Position numbers and translations under genes: made by a program
Notes under the pieces: model-generated
Told to the model about the DNA's origin: nothing
The model's database searches: none
Seen by the model: only the letters and a program-made list of their open reading frames with translations
In this document: positions 10,411 to 22,604 of the stretch, piece after piece
Numbering within the stretch: the stretch's first letter is position 1
Layout: each line of letters opens with the position of its first letter
Assembly (NCBI GenBank): GCA_034359265.1
Contig: CP136896.1
Coordinates: forward strand, 16,709,501 to 16,773,500
Length of the DNA: 64,000 nucleotides
Source: Canna indica
Lineage: Eukaryota > Streptophyta > Magnoliopsida > Zingiberales > Cannaceae
Reading direction: 5' to 3'

Positions 10411-11746
10411 ATGACTTTCATTTCTCCCTCTACCAACCTGCTCAAAATCTTAGCACTTTCCCTCATCCTCTTTACCTTCGTCTCCGAAGCTAGCGCAACA
10501 AGGCGCATGAACGTCATTGACCGGTGCTGGCGGCGCGACCGCCGCTGGGCTGCCGAAAGGCAGCACCTTGCTCGGTGCTCAGTTGGCTTCGCCGGCCGCA
10601 TGAGACAAAACATCGGCCGCGGCTTGACCAGGTACACCGTCACTGATCCCAGCGACGACCCAGTGCGCCCTCGTCCTGGCACATTGCGCTACGGGGCGAC
10701 CGTTCTTCGAGGGAAGGTGTGGATCACTTTCCAAAGAAACATGATCATCAAGCTCGAGAGGCCGCTCATCGTGAAGAGCTTTACCACCATCGACGGCCGC
10801 GGCGCCGACGTCCACATCGCCCATGGCGCCGGATTTCTTCTCTACGAGGTACACATCTCAGATATCTCAGAGATTGATGCAAGAAAAACAGGGGAATAAT
10901 AGCTCTTGGTCTTTAATTACCATTTTTGTGCAGGTGAGGAATGTGATCATTCACGGGCTCAAATTCCACCATTGTCGGGCGCAGCCTGCTGGGCCGGTGA
11001 TGGACCCGCGCGGCGAGCTGACATCGATGGGAGGTGTCGACGGAGACGCCATTAGGCTTGTGGCATCGTCGAAGGTGTGGATCGACCACAACACGCTCTA
11101 CAGCTGCGAGGATGGGCTCCTCGACGTAACGCGCAGCTCCACTGCGATCACCGTCTCCAACAACTGGTTCAAGGATCACGACAAGGTGATGCTGCTCGGC
11201 CACGACGACGATTTCTCCCAAGACAAGACGATGAGGGTCACCGTCGCGTTCAATCGCTTCGGCCCCAATTGTAACCAGAGGATGCCGAGGTCAGAAATAA
11301 ACTAATTTGGAGGATCAACGCCTCAAATGGGCATTCTCACAAGCAATTTGCGCGTTTAATTCTTTTGCAGGATCAGGTACGGGTACGTTCATGTGGCGAA
11401 CAATTGGTTCGACGGGTGGAGAGAGTATGCGGTGGGCGGGAGCATGAATCCGACCGTGAGGAGCGAAGCGAACCTGTACGTGGCGTTGCCGTCGGGCAAG
11501 AAGAAGGCGACATCGAGAATGAAGAACAACGGCGGAAATGGGCGCGCAGTTGCGAAGTCATCGTGGAACTGGAGATCGGTGAACGATGCCTTTGTGAACG
11601 GAGCTTTCTTCCGGCAAACGGGTACCGGGGGAGCAAATCCACATTATGGGAGACGGCAGAGGTTTCCGGTGGCGAGTGCGAGGGCGGTGAGGTCTTTGAC
11701 GAGGAATGCAGGCGCTCTCCGCTGCAACACAAGGGCAAGATGCTGA
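10411..11746 (+). CDS. Pectate lyase (polysaccharide lyase family 1), three exons
   Basis: Exons 10,411-10,848, 10,934-11,289 and 11,371-11,746 join in frame with GT-AG introns and give 389 residues. Pectate lyases cleave de-esterified pectin in the cell wall by calcium-dependent beta-elimination. Residues 1-30 form a signal peptide (hydrophobic LLKILALSLILFTFV, then SEASA). Next comes the plant N-terminal block NVIDRCWRRDRRWA, then YTVTDPSDDPVRPRPGTLRYG, the parallel-helix core with DGRGADVHIAHGAG, VDGDAIRL and VWIDHNTLYSC, and RMPRIRYGYVHVANNW carrying the expected catalytic arginine region. The C-terminus ends NAGALRC...RC as in the family. Against the usual plant sequence, the Cys of the R-C-R-H motif is Ile here, and the N-terminal block is unusually arginine-rich. 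The coding sequence is GC-rich in exons, AT-rich in introns. It appears intact. Confidence 0.93.
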
Positions 11747-12504
11747 TCGAGGAGCATCAGAGCATGCAATTAAAAAGGTAAACAAATGATGGATGTAATT
11801 AAACAAGTGTGTAATCATCATTCAAAGTTAAAATTGCATGTATCTTCTTAATCTCAAACTTAATATATCTCAAATTTGAGAGTTTTGGCTCTAAATTTTA
11901 AGTAGAGACACCTACGGGTCAAATCCTTTGTTGTCAAGCTTAATTGGATCGCTGTGAGAGCTTTTGCTTTTGCTGAGAGAAACTCCTCGTTATTGTTCAA
12001 CGATGCTAACATATTTGAATGAACTAAAAGTGCCTTGCGCTAGTTCAGTGCATTGGAGTGACTTCCGCAATGAAATGACGATTATAGATCCTTCTGTTTG
12101 ATTCCTTCCAATAATGAGAGAATAAGCATTATTTGGTAAATTCATTACTAATTGACAAGATACATACTGTCAATTTATTTTTATTTTATTCTTTTGATAA
12201 TAAAAAATGTTTGATTTTTTATTTTCAAAAATTATAATTGAGGCCTTTATCAATAAAAATTATGTATTTATAAACTAATGAATTAAATTAGGAAATATTA
12301 GTATATTTTGCGTTTAATTCCTTTATATATGAATATATTACATTATAGTCATTTATCAATAAAAAATCAACAAATGACAAAAATTTTCACCAAAATCGAT
12401 CAGAACCAACTTTTTTAGTATACCATGAATACCTTTGTTTACTGGGTTTTTTTTCCAAAAGATAACCGGTTTCATTTCATGAATGAGAAATATGGGAAAT
12501 ATAT
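11747..12504. other. Intergenic, AT-rich; possible 3' end of the LINE near its right edge
   Basis: No gene recognised. Immediately left of the solo LTR (about 12,350-12,500) the sequence may be the 3' tail of the minus-strand LINE that resumes at 15,181, because the solo LTR splits that element; this is inference from the TSD. Confidence 0.4.
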
Positions 12505-13804
12505 TGTCGCGCCCCGACCCCGGGCCCGAGACACGACGGCGACCCGAACACCGCGCAGCGGAAGGAAAAGCCACGAATTCAAATCATAAATCATAATCAA
12601 GCATATTTAATAATATATATTTACAAAACTCCAAAATCATCAACATTAAAACCAGTATAAAAAGACGACAAGGTAGGACAAAAATACAAAAATTATCGCT
12701 ATATCAGAGCTTCAGATCTACATGATGTCTATCAACTATCTACACCTCGATATATAGATCAACAGCTCACCCCTGCAAGTCTGAAGCAATACAATAGGAG
12801 TCAGCGGATGCTGAGTAGGAGAATCACAATATGATCAACAACATGAATAAGATGTCAACTCAACAATAAACAACAATATGACCTAAGATGCAGTCAAAGA
12901 CGATAGATGTACAACAAATGCTCCACACCTACTCCTAATCAACGTCGACCAAATCATCGAGCGTATGGACCGATGGGTAAAAACCCCACACTCTACCACC
13001 CGTAGAGTGGCATCAACCATCCGCTCTAACGGCGATGCGACTACCCCCACCAAGCAGGTAGCCCGACGGGCGTCGTATCTGACATCCGCACACCCGAAGG
13101 TGCCCAAAGTGACTAGTCAATATCTATACCCTCACCCATGTCTGGAGGGTACCGCAATAAAATTATCCTGGACCAAAGTCCTTTCCTTGGCCGTAGCCTC
13201 CAGATCGACAACAACCATGCAACTCGACTCCAAGAGTGCAACAAGGTATATCACCATGATCAACATGCTACTAACATAACATCATCATGATCAACAATAT
13301 AACAACTCCAATTGATTATGACATGATCAACATGATAAGAACATGATCGACAAGTAAACAACACCACATATATCAATATGACACTATGCATACAATGACT
13401 AATCCAATGCACTGTAAGATTAGTACAACATACTATGATCAAGAATAAACACCAATAAGCAATAATAAAATGCAACACATGCAATTCCTCTACATGGCAT
13501 GTCCAACGATAATATGCAACATGAGTTCAATAATTTCAGGAAACAAACCAAACAATGGAAGCAAAGATATTTTCGTAATTTATCTCCGACGACAAATCAA
13601 CAACAAACTTGCAGGCTCAACCCACCCTCGGCACACTCTCCAAACACCCATGCTCAACTCATTCTTCAAACCACAATTATTTCACACCAATCATTCGACT
13701 AAATTCTCAAACTAATAATTTACTATTATTTAAATACCTCGACAACCTCAACCACTAACCAATTGAAAGAATAACCTAACAATGCTTTCTCGAAAAACTA
13801 ACCC

Positions 13805-14225
13805 CACCATCGCGTTCAGCAAGCAAAAATGATCAAGATTGCTATTCACCTCAACTTCAACCGACAACTCGGGGCCCACCAACTAAATTAATTTCAAATA
13901 CAACTATCAATCACTTACTAAACAACAACAAAATATTAAAATATATCAAAATCATATCAAACGATCTCCAATCTAAAATCTGACACCACCATCGCGTTTA
14001 GCACGCGAAAATGATCAAGATTCCTATTCACCCCAACTTCAACAGACAACTCGGGGCCCACCAACTAAATTAATTTCAAACATAATTTTCACCCACTTAT
14101 TAAACACAACAGAACACTGAAATAATATCAAAATCATACCAAACGATCTCCAATCAGAAATCTGACACCACCATCACGTTCAGCACACGAAAATCTACAA
14201 CTTTGGTATTCAACTCAACTCAATC
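13805..14225. repeat. 182-bp tandem repeat inside solo LTR A
   Basis: Units start with CACCATC at 13,805, 13,987 and 14,169; the spacing is 182 bp both times and the third unit is partial. Each unit carries 'gacaactcggggcccacc' and 'aaacgatctccaatc'. The related LTR at 35,961 has one full unit (about 37,374-37,555) plus the partial one. Confidence 0.85.
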
Positions 14226-14638
14226 TGATGACTATACAATCAACTATAAAAATATCCTAATAATTCATAAATCAACCCAATTTCATATGATACAGCTCTA
14301 TTCTCTATAACACTGTTTATCCCACCCACTCGTCTCCCTCTCCCCTCATCCCCTGCCCTTGCCCCCTGCGCTCGACGCCACCTCCCTGCTCCGCTCTAAC
14401 CCACGCCGACCGGCCATCTCGGCCGCCGACGATCATCCCGGCCGTCGGCGATCACCCCGGCGGTACGGCCTCCCTCTCCCCGACCTCCGTGACCGATTCG
14501 ACTCACCACTGGCCGCCCTTCCGCACCCGATCTCGCCGCCTCCTCTGCTCACCTCAAATCCACGTCGGGCGGCTCCCCAAGCCGCCGGCGACCATCTCGC
14601 CGACATCTTCGCTTCTCCTCGGCCTCTGACACCGACGG

Positions 14639-14640
<2 letters not shown>

Positions 14641-14687
<47 letters not shown>
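14641..14687 (+). repeat. (CT)n microsatellite
   Basis: An unbroken CT dinucleotide run of about 47 bases within the GC-rich part of solo LTR A. The matching region of solo LTR B lacks it. Confidence 0.97.
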
Positions 14688-14689
<2 letters not shown>

Positions 14690-15180
14690 TTCACCCGCGG
14701 ACCCCCTCCTCTCTCCCTCTCGGCCGTCGCCTACCCGTCGCCGACCGGCGACTCCACGACCCGCCCCCTCTCCTCGACCTTCGCGACCGATCCAACCCAC
14801 CTCCCACTGAATGGTGGCCGCCGGCCTGCGCGCGACATGGCCGCCCGCAGCTTGGCTGATCGCCACCATTTGGGCTCGGCTGATCCTCGCCTCGTCGACG
14901 TCGTCTGAAAACAAATACGGAGGTAAAGGAGAAGGGAGATATCTCCTACCTCGATCTCGCGACTCCGGCGACGACGAGCTCCACCGGCGACACGCGCCGA
15001 CTTCTCCACCTGCAGCATCTCCTTCCTCCTCGCTCTCGCTCACCGCTCCCCTCTCTTAAAACCTCTCAACAACACCTCACCCATCTTATTCTCACCCTCA
15101 CTACCACCTGGCACTTCTCCATTTCCACAGCCAACTTTTTTTTTTTATTCTTTTTTTTAATACCCGGATATAACATATAT

Positions 15181-15870
15181 GCATCTAGGTGCAGACCGCA
15201 TATTGCACCTAAAAACATCACTTCCATGCAGGAAGGAAATAACATGAAAAAACTAGATGAAATCTCAATCGTTCTTCATTGATATGGCGAGGCTCAATAC
15301 TTCATCTGCTAGGGTGGACTTTCCATTGAAGATGATGTCATTTCTTCGTTTCTAGAGGCTCCATAATATCCAACCAAATAGTATTATTTGGTGTGGATGT
15401 TTCTGTAAGCGTTGATGCACCAACTGCCTGCATTCGTCCGGTGTGGAGAAGTTGAGTCGCAGGATACTTGCTATTGGAGATATTCTCCACACTTGTTTTG
15501 CTAGTTCGCATTCAAAGAATGCATGTTGCCATGTTTCTGGTAGTAGTGCGTAGCCTGGGCATGAAGTGGAGGGGATTTGAAGTCCTCGGACTTGTAGCAT
15601 TGTCTTGACTGGGAGAGAGTTTCAGCAAAATCTCCATAGGAAGTGTTGTAGTTTGGGAGCAGTTGGTAGTTTCCATATCGACTTCCAATCCATGTTTGGT
15701 TGGTCTGGTACTGCATTTGCATTTCTCTAAATGTGAGTATAACCTGAATTCACCGTGTAGCAGCCAGAATTGTTCAGTGGCCAGCTTGGTACATCTCGAT
15801 GCTTAGAATGTCGTCCGCTAAAGGCTCGAGAAAAAAGTTTTTAACTGCAGGGACATTCCACAGTCCAGTG
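15181..15870 (-). pseudogene. LINE (non-LTR retrotransposon) ORF2, 3' part
   Basis: The minus strand encodes the C-terminal zinc-binding region that follows reverse transcriptase in plant L1-type LINEs: TWQHAFFECELAKQVW with HLP/ILWSL-type context, preceded by FFLEPLADDILSIEMYQAGH. It is interrupted by stops and frame changes. The 8-bp copy GTCCAGTG at 15,863-15,870 is the left TSD of the hAT insertion. Reading continues across the hAT element into 19,778-20,500, so both pieces are one LINE. Confidence 0.85.
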
Positions 15871-18800
15871 TAGGGATGTCAATGGAGCAGGGCGAGTATG
15901 GGGGGTGCCTACCCATTACCCGCCCCGCGAAATAAACGGGTACCCGCTACCCGTTTATTCCCCGCGGGTTTTTAAAATGGGTACCCATTTAATTACCCAC
16001 GGGGGGACGGATACCCACGGGTACCCACGATAGTTTTAAAAAATATAAATATTGACATTTTGATAAGAATTTTAAATATAAACTCTTTTTAAATAAACAC
16101 ACAATATTTGATAACTTCAAATATAAATAATTAAACACACTTCAAGTATAAACACACAACATCAACACATTAAGACTTTAAAACATTTCTTAACACCAAC
16201 ATAAGACTAAAATATAAAGTCTTCAACAACATGTCTTCAAGCATAAAGTCAAATATAAATTACAAATATTTTTTAACATCAACATAAGAAATTAAAACAT
16301 AAAGTCTTCAACACGTATTTAATCTTCAACGTGTAAAAGTATAGTCTTCAACAACATGCAACAAAGAGTAGAGAAAGTGAAAAACACATTAAAGATTTCT
16401 TCACTTCAAGAATTATCTTCAAGCATTTTCATCCTGCACAAGTATAAAATATATTAGTTTATAATAAGAAATTCTCCTATTAACAATAAAAAGAATATAA
16501 TATATATTTACTTACATCAACATCATTATCTTCAAGCATTGAAGGAATCTCCATGCCCAATCTCATCTTCGAAGAAGCTATAAAGAAGAACATCAATTAG
16601 ACAATTAATATTTAAAACTGTAATTTTACACAACATATTAAATTAAATTAGTATATATTACCTCTATTATCATTTCATAGCCAATCTTGAGAACACATCA
16701 ATGCCTCAACTATTTCTGAACGTAGCCTACTACGATGTGGAGTGAGAACTCTACCACTGGTGCTAAAAGCTGATTCAGAAGCAACCGTGGAGATAGGAAT
16801 AGCCAAAAAATCTCTAGCAATCTTCTGCATAGTTGGGTATTTTAATCCATTTGACTTTCACCAAGCTAAGATGTCAAACTCCTCATCTGAATTAGGAGGT
16901 AACACTTTCTCCTCTAAATAATTGTCTAACTCTGACTTCGTACACATATATGCAAACTTTTCATTGACAAACAATGCGAAATCAGACCTCCAATTATCCT
17001 TCCTTCCAATAGTATTTGTGACATCTAATTTTGAAGATCCAGCCTCTCTTTCTTTGTTCTGGTTCTCATACTCATTAACCAAATTCCGACACATATTTTT
17101 GACCTTCTCTATTTCATACTCGGCATCGTCTCTATATATTTGGGCAAAAAAATAATTGAGTAGCAACATTTTATATCTGGGATCTAAAATAGTTTCCACA
17201 ATCATCACTCTGTGATCACACCCCAATACTTATCAAATTTAGCAATCATGGTAGTAGCCATTTGTTGAATAATGATATTTGGATCATTTCTCCATCCTCT
17301 CAAAGCTATTCTAACTTCACAAATCTTTGAAAAATACACATTTGAAGTTGGATACAAAGTACTCGAAAATAATTCAATTACTCCATAAAACAGTTCCAAC
17401 CTATGACAAATTTCTTTTGCCATCTCCCAATCATATTCACTAGGCAAAGACTTATACTGAGGTTCACGTTGCACCAGACGTCCAAAAACATCTTTATATA
17501 ATATGGCAACATCAAACATCAAGAAAGTTGAATTCCACCTAGTTTTGCAATCAAGAATAAGTTTTTTATCATAAGAAATGTTCAATTGGCCACATGTCTC
17601 CATGAATTTTTCCTCTCTTTTAGGTGTTGCTGTCCAATAATGAACACTCTCTCTAACTTTTTCAATGGCATCTGATATTATTGATAACCCATCATTCACA
17701 ATCAAGTTTAGTATATGAGCACAACATCGCATGTGAAAGAACTTGCCACTCAAAATAAATGATCTAGGTGAAATCTTATCTAAAATCCTTTCGATCATGG
17801 CATCATTAGTACTACAATTATCAAGAGTCAAAGTAGATAACTTTCTATCAATGTTCCAATCCATTAAACATTCTACCAAAACTTCAGAAATAACAACGGC
17901 AGTATGGGGAGCAGACACATAAATGAACCTAAAATATATAATAAAGAAGTTTAATAATAAAAACCAACTACAATTAATAAAGAAGTTTAATAAATGAACA
18001 CATAAATGTTACCTCATAAGTCAACTTTGCAAAGTCCAAGAATCATCAATATAATGTGATGTAACGGCCATATATCCTTTGTTTTGGTTGCTAGAAGTCC
18101 ACATATCAGTTGTGATTGAAATCCGACTTTGATTCTTTGATAACAACCTCATTATTTTTTATCTTTCACCATCATAAATATTCAAAATGTCACTCTTGAC
18201 TGTATTGTGAGAAATCATCTTAAACAAGGGTTGCATAGCATTGCAAAACTGTTTGAAACCAATATGTTCAACTATCGAGATTGGATACTCATGAAGTATG
18301 ATCATCTTAGCAAGAGATTGCCTTACTGTTTCTTGATCAAACGAATAATTGTCAACCACAACTGTTTCACCCGTAACTGATGCACTTGTTTTGAGAAACG
18401 ATTGTCTTATATCTCGAGTTCTTCGATATTTGCAAGTCTTGAAATGAGACGACAAATGTGAGGTACCTTGCTTAAGTTCACCTAAAAGCTTTCCGTTATA
18501 ATAATTGCAAATGGCTTTCCACTTCCCATCTATTTGTTGCCTCTTGAAATGATTCCAAACCGGTGAAGTTAATTTTCTTTTAGACGAATCACCTTCATCT
18601 AAGCTTGGAGCTTGACTTGCACCTGTCGGATTAGGTGATTCATCTATTGCCGGTGATTCATCTATCATTGGTGTTGAATTTTCATTGACATTTATGGCCA
18701 AGGGAGTGGAAATTTGCTCATTAGACATTCTACATGTAAAAAATACAATTAGCATCTTATTTCATTCTACAGTTAATTAGCACATAATAATATTAAATTT

Positions 18801-19769
18801 CATAAGTTTAAGCATTAACAGGAATGGTTTAACAATTTGTTCAAAATTTCATAGAGAGAAAGATTGACTTTTGAAGTATATAATTGGTAATACACTGATG
18901 AAAAATACAGTGATCATACAAGCATATAATCAATACAGTGATTATAAAATGCTACATCAGTTATCACCCAAATAATCATGCAAGCATTTCATTTGAAGCA
19001 TATAATCAATACAGTGATATAACACTTAGAGCATCACACTTCCTACAACAAGAAAGTTGAAGAGGAAACAAATAATAAACACCTACATCAATTGACTGAG
19101 GCAGTGAGGAGCGACTGTAGAGAGGCGGATGAGTGATCGGGTGGTTGAAGAGGAAACAAATAATAAATACCTTCAAGTATCAAGACTACTTGGGGACTCG
19201 AGGTTGAAGACGACTTGAAGACTGCTCAGTCGGGCGCAACAACGGGAGGGACTGCAAAGAGGCAAAAGATGAGTGATCGAGTGGTTAAAGAGGCAACGGA
19301 GCGACTGCAGAGAGGAGGGACTGCAGAGGGACCGCGGAGAGCGATTGGGAAGAGCGATCGGGCGAGAGCGAGGATAGATCGCCGAGAGGTGAATGCGGGC
19401 GAGGCGAACGCGAGCGAGAGAGATCGGGCGAGGAGAGGTGAACGTCGGCGAGAGCGATCAGGCGGACAGCGGACCGCAGATGAGTGATTAGGCTGAGTGG
19501 CTGACGAGCGACAAGAGATGAGATTGAGAGGCGTGCGGCGCAGCGTGTAGGCAGTGGGTAATGTGTATTGACTAGGTTAGAAACTTAGGGTTGTTTAGTA
19601 TATGTATTGAGGGTACGGGTACTATGATATCCGTACCTGCCCCGTTTAATAAACGTGTATGAAAAATTACCCTCGAAATACCCGCGGGTAGAAAATTATC
19701 CCCCATACCCATCATAAACGAGTAAATACCCGCGGATACCCGCCTAAATGGGTTTTTTTGCCATCCCTA
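15871..19769 (-). mobile_element. hAT transposon, 3.9 kb, with exact TSD
   Basis: The ends TAGGGATGTCAATGG and TTGCCATCCCTA are inverted, and the 8-bp duplication GTCCAGTG flanks the element (15,863-15,870 and 19,770-19,777). Both subterminal regions are full of GGGTACCC and CCCGCGGG blocks in inverted orientation. The transposase lies on the minus strand. A GC-rich region at 19,200-19,520 near the 5' end reads as short open frames rich in R, E and A that I take for leader sequence. Confidence 0.95.
16675..18728 (-). pseudogene. hAT transposase, decayed
   Basis: From ATG at 18,728 (MSNEQISTPLAINVNE) the frame encodes a BED zinc finger (VWNHFKRQ, then ICNYYNGKLL, GTSHLSSHFKTC), then FKQFCNAMQPLF and SRISITTDMWTS of the RNase H-like core, an intron (about 17,926-18,013), LDNCSTNDAM, RCCAHILNLIVNDGL, CKTRWNSTFLM, then ILDPRYKM and the C-terminal dimerisation block SAFSTSGRVLTPHRSRL, ending near 16,675. 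Breaks visible: stops after YDGER, after DDSWTLQS and after EFDILAW (Trp codon to TGA), and a one-base frame change near 17,210-17,226. The BED finger reads C-x2-Y where C-x2-C is usual. Apart from these changes the domain order is complete, so the element died recently. Confidence 0.9.
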
Positions 19770-19777
19770 GTCCAGTG

Positions 19778-20500
19778 GATCGGTCAAAAAATTCCGCTAT
19801 TAGGTTAAGAGCCGTGGATGAGTGGCTTGGACCTGCAATGTTGAAGTGTGGATGCGTGGGGAGCCATGGAGACCCATATATAGGTAATGTGGAGGCTGTT
19901 CCTATCCGCCATTGCATGGCAGTTGATAGAATCTCTTGGCCTTGGAGTATACTTCACCATCCCCACGATGGGTTCGAGCCGGCCTTGGCATCGGAGAATG
20001 AGGTGCAAGGATATTTTTCTTGCAGTGTTTTGCTCAGAAGAGACATTGGATTAGAAAGCAGTTGCCATGCTTGTTTGGCCAGGAGTGCCAAGTTGAAAGC
20101 TTTGCAGTCTTTGAAACCAATACCTCCATAGTCCTTTGGTTTGCACAAGATGTCCCATTTAATCCAATTAATTCTTTTTTGATCGTTGTTACCTCACCAC
20201 TAGAAGTTTTGACACATGCGATTTATCTGTCTGTTAAGCAGTTAGGTAGAAGGAAAACATGCCATGGCGTATACAGGGATGGCAGAGAGTGTTGACTCGA
20301 TTAGTGTGGCTTTTCCCGCTCGGGATAAAAATTTCGACTTCCATCCCTTGAGCTTTCGCTTCACATTGGAGATAATGAAGTCGAAGGTTGAAGCTTTGGA
20401 TCTGTTTAATATGGACAGAAGGCCGAGGTAGTGATCTTGGGCTCCAATGTGTGTGATCTGGAGTTCATTTCCCAACTGAGTTTGAAGCTGATGCTGAGTA
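19778..20500 (-). pseudogene. LINE ORF2, upstream part (continues at 15,862)
   Basis: The minus strand reads ALITYADDL-type downstream reverse transcriptase sequence: GNELQITHIGAQDHYLGLLS, then FDFIISNVKRKLKGWKSKFLS, AGKATLIESTLSAIPVYAM, MCKPKDYGGIGFKDCK, FNLALLAKQAWQLL, and on into QWRIGTASTLPIYGSPWLP. Frames shift between pieces. It meets a copia-type LTR at 20,506; the LINE's own 5' half is absent. Confidence 0.88.
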
Positions 20501-20505
20501 TTTCT

Positions 20506-21330
20506 TGTTGGCCTAAGGTTTTCAACATTAGTCTTAATCTCGGTTTTGATGATAATAAATATGGAACTAATGGTTTCATGGAGAGTTATCTTCAGGTTCC
20601 ATATCGGTTAGCGCACGACGTCCCTGATCGAAAAAATTAGAGAAATCAGAGAAATCAGCAAGTACGCTCGTCGACGCTCGGGATTCTTCAGGAAGTTAGA
20701 GTTTAGGTTTAGGGTGTTTAGCATATGTTGTAAATTCTCATGATGATGCAAAGAACCCAAAATACCAAACCCGAACCCCAAAACATGAAAACCCAAAAAA
20801 TCGGAAAACAACCCTGAAATTCACTAAGCCTAGGGAGCTCATTGGAGGGCTATATGACCTAAACATTTTCTTGTCACCAAAAGCCTTGGTAATTGTTCCT
20901 TAGTTAAAAACTACATAATGAGAATTTTTTTAAAAAAAAATTTAGAAGCCTTTTACCGATTCATATTTGACCCGGGAGATTATAAAATTTCTATTTTTCA
21001 GAAATTTGTACTAGACCTCAAAAGTTAGATTTTGATTGTTTAGATATTTTTATTGAATCCAAGTGGGGGTAATCCTTATATAACATTTAAGAAGACTTGG
21101 CGAAGACGGAACCCACAAACGAACAAGAATAAGCAAATTGTCTTATTTTTCTAGGGTTCGGCCGTTGGGCCGATCGATCGAAATAGCCCCAGAATCCACA
21201 GTGGGCTCCGACTGATGGTGTGGTCGCTCGGTCAGTCGATCGTGCAATGGAGGGAGTTTTTGGGGAAGACATCACGACGAAAACATGCATTGGTTCGTGC
21301 GATGGGGGGAGTTTCTAGGAAGTCGTCAAT
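20506..21330 (+). mobile_element. 5' part of a copia-type LTR, truncated
   Basis: Starts TGTTGGCCTAAGGTTTTC and then follows the start of the LTRs at 48,097 and 63,738 ('cttaatctcggttttgatga', 'ggttccatatcggttagcg'). Further on, GGCCGATCGATCG near 21,170 recalls the motif array of that family. The typical LTR 3' end is not found before 22,600, so it is truncated or rearranged; the right limit given is approximate. Confidence 0.6.
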
Positions 21331-21477
21331 TGCTTGCTGGCCAGTGCAGATTTAGTTTCTTCTCCGTCGTGGACCATTTTATGGGGGGGTGGAGTCTATA
21401 AAATGGGTTTTCCTTCCTTCGTTTGTAATTTTTTTTCCTTGCGTCTCTTTGGTTTTCATCTCTAGCGGGCTTCAGCG

Positions 21478-22584
21478 ATGCTTTCCTCAACTAGTTCTTT
21501 TCAGCATTCACCGGTGAGTTTTCTTAGCTTTTGAAGCTTCAACAGCGTTGTCAACTTCAGGTTTTATGTTTTCCACATGATTTATTTGGCCTCTTCTTGT
21601 TTTTCAGGCATGCGTACTCTATTTTTGAATGTCCTTGGTATGCGCTCCCCCTTGGCAGAGATGCGGGAGAGGGCTGCGGAAGATAGGGGAAAGAAACCGT
21701 TAGTAAATGAGTTTATGAGGCCTATGAGGGCTTCGTAGTCTCAGAGGCCACGAGTTGTAGGGGCGAGGGTGAGGCGGCCGAATCATCAACCTCTTTTGAT
21801 TCTCCGATCCTTCTTGGCTCGCTAGCGAGGTGCTGGAAAGGGGCTAGGCATTCAGGGGAGAATATGCTTGTCGAAGCGAGTGTTCGTCCGTGGAGGGACG
21901 AGTCTCTTCTCCTAAGGGCGGGGGTGATGGCGAGCATATCAGCAGGGGTTCGTTAGCGAGGCTCGACGTTGTGCTTTTGCTATGGCAACCAGTTGGTCCT
22001 TCCCGAGGGGTAGATTTTTGGGAATATGTCCAGCTTTTGCCAAGTAAGCTAAAAGAGGCCTTGCAAAGGGAGTGTGAAGCACAGTCTCAGGAGCTGGCAA
22101 CCTCCCGGCTTAGGATGGTAGAAATGGAGAGAGCTTTGGAGGCAAAAGCCAAAGAAGTCGCTTGTCTGGTCATGGCTATTTTTGAGTCCACTGCCCGGAT
22201 AGCAGAGTTGGAAAGTAAGGCCAGGGCGGAGCTGGAAATGGTTTATTTGGATCTTTCTGTGGCGGTAACGGAAAAGTCGCATCTGAAGGCCGAGACTGAG
22301 GAAGCTCAGGTCGAGGCCGTGATGTGCAACTTGACTAGGGAAACCCTCGAGGAAGAGGCGAGATGCCTCCGAGATAATGCCCTTGCCATGTATGTGGAGG
22401 GTTTTGAGAGGGCCTCAGAATAGGTTAAGTTTCTGGCTCCCTATGTTGAACTTTCGGGGATGGATCTTTTGAAAGAAGTCAGGGATGGTGCTCTGGTAAA
22501 CCCTGAGGCCGAGGAGGATTTTTCTTGGCCGCTTAGAGGGGACCCTTCGGTTGCAACTCCGAGCCAATGCTCATTCTCTCCGTG
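21478..22584 (+). pseudogene. Gypsy-type transposon coiled-coil protein, degraded
   Basis: A possible first exon (ATG 21,478) ends at a GTGAGT donor. The main open piece, 21,890-22,423, has a long heptad-rich helix: KEALQRECEAQSQELATS, MERALEAKAKEVACLV, IAELESKARAELEMVYLDL. It stops at ASE|TAG, but the same frame continues VKFLAPYVELSGMDLLKEV, as in the coiled-coil proteins encoded by plant Tat-lineage gypsy elements ('putative gypsy type transposon'). The TAG most simply derives from a Gln codon. The assignment rests on composition and the short conserved tail. Confidence 0.55.
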
Positions 22585-22604
22585 AGGATTTCCTGTATGT
22601 TTTA

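Larger units (their letters stand above)
12505..15175. mobile_element. Solo LTR (or LTR-only non-autonomous element), 2,671 bp, copy A
   Basis: The block begins TGTCGCGCCCCGAC, ends CGGATATAACA and is flanked by the 5-bp duplication TATAT (12,500-12,504 and 15,176-15,180). TG...CA ends with a 5-bp TSD mark an LTR. It is closely similar along its length to 35,961-38,544. It contains an AT-rich half with 'gctgagtaggagaatca', two and a fraction copies of a 182-bp tandem repeat, a GC-rich part with a (CT)n tract, and a T-rich end. No gag or pol was seen. Orientation cannot be decided. Confidence 0.85.

Noticed and set aside
12965..13279. Open frame repeated at 36,548-36,859
   Set aside because: The similarity reflects the shared solo-LTR family; it has no domain and no start or stop conservation of a gene.
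14359..15059. GC-rich open frames on both strands (proline/arginine-rich)
   Set aside because: They lie inside solo LTR A, include a (CT)n tract, and are not preserved in solo LTR B.
19215..19487. Open frame rich in R, E and A
   Set aside because: It lies in the leader side of the hAT element; purine-rich repeats account for it and no domain is seen.
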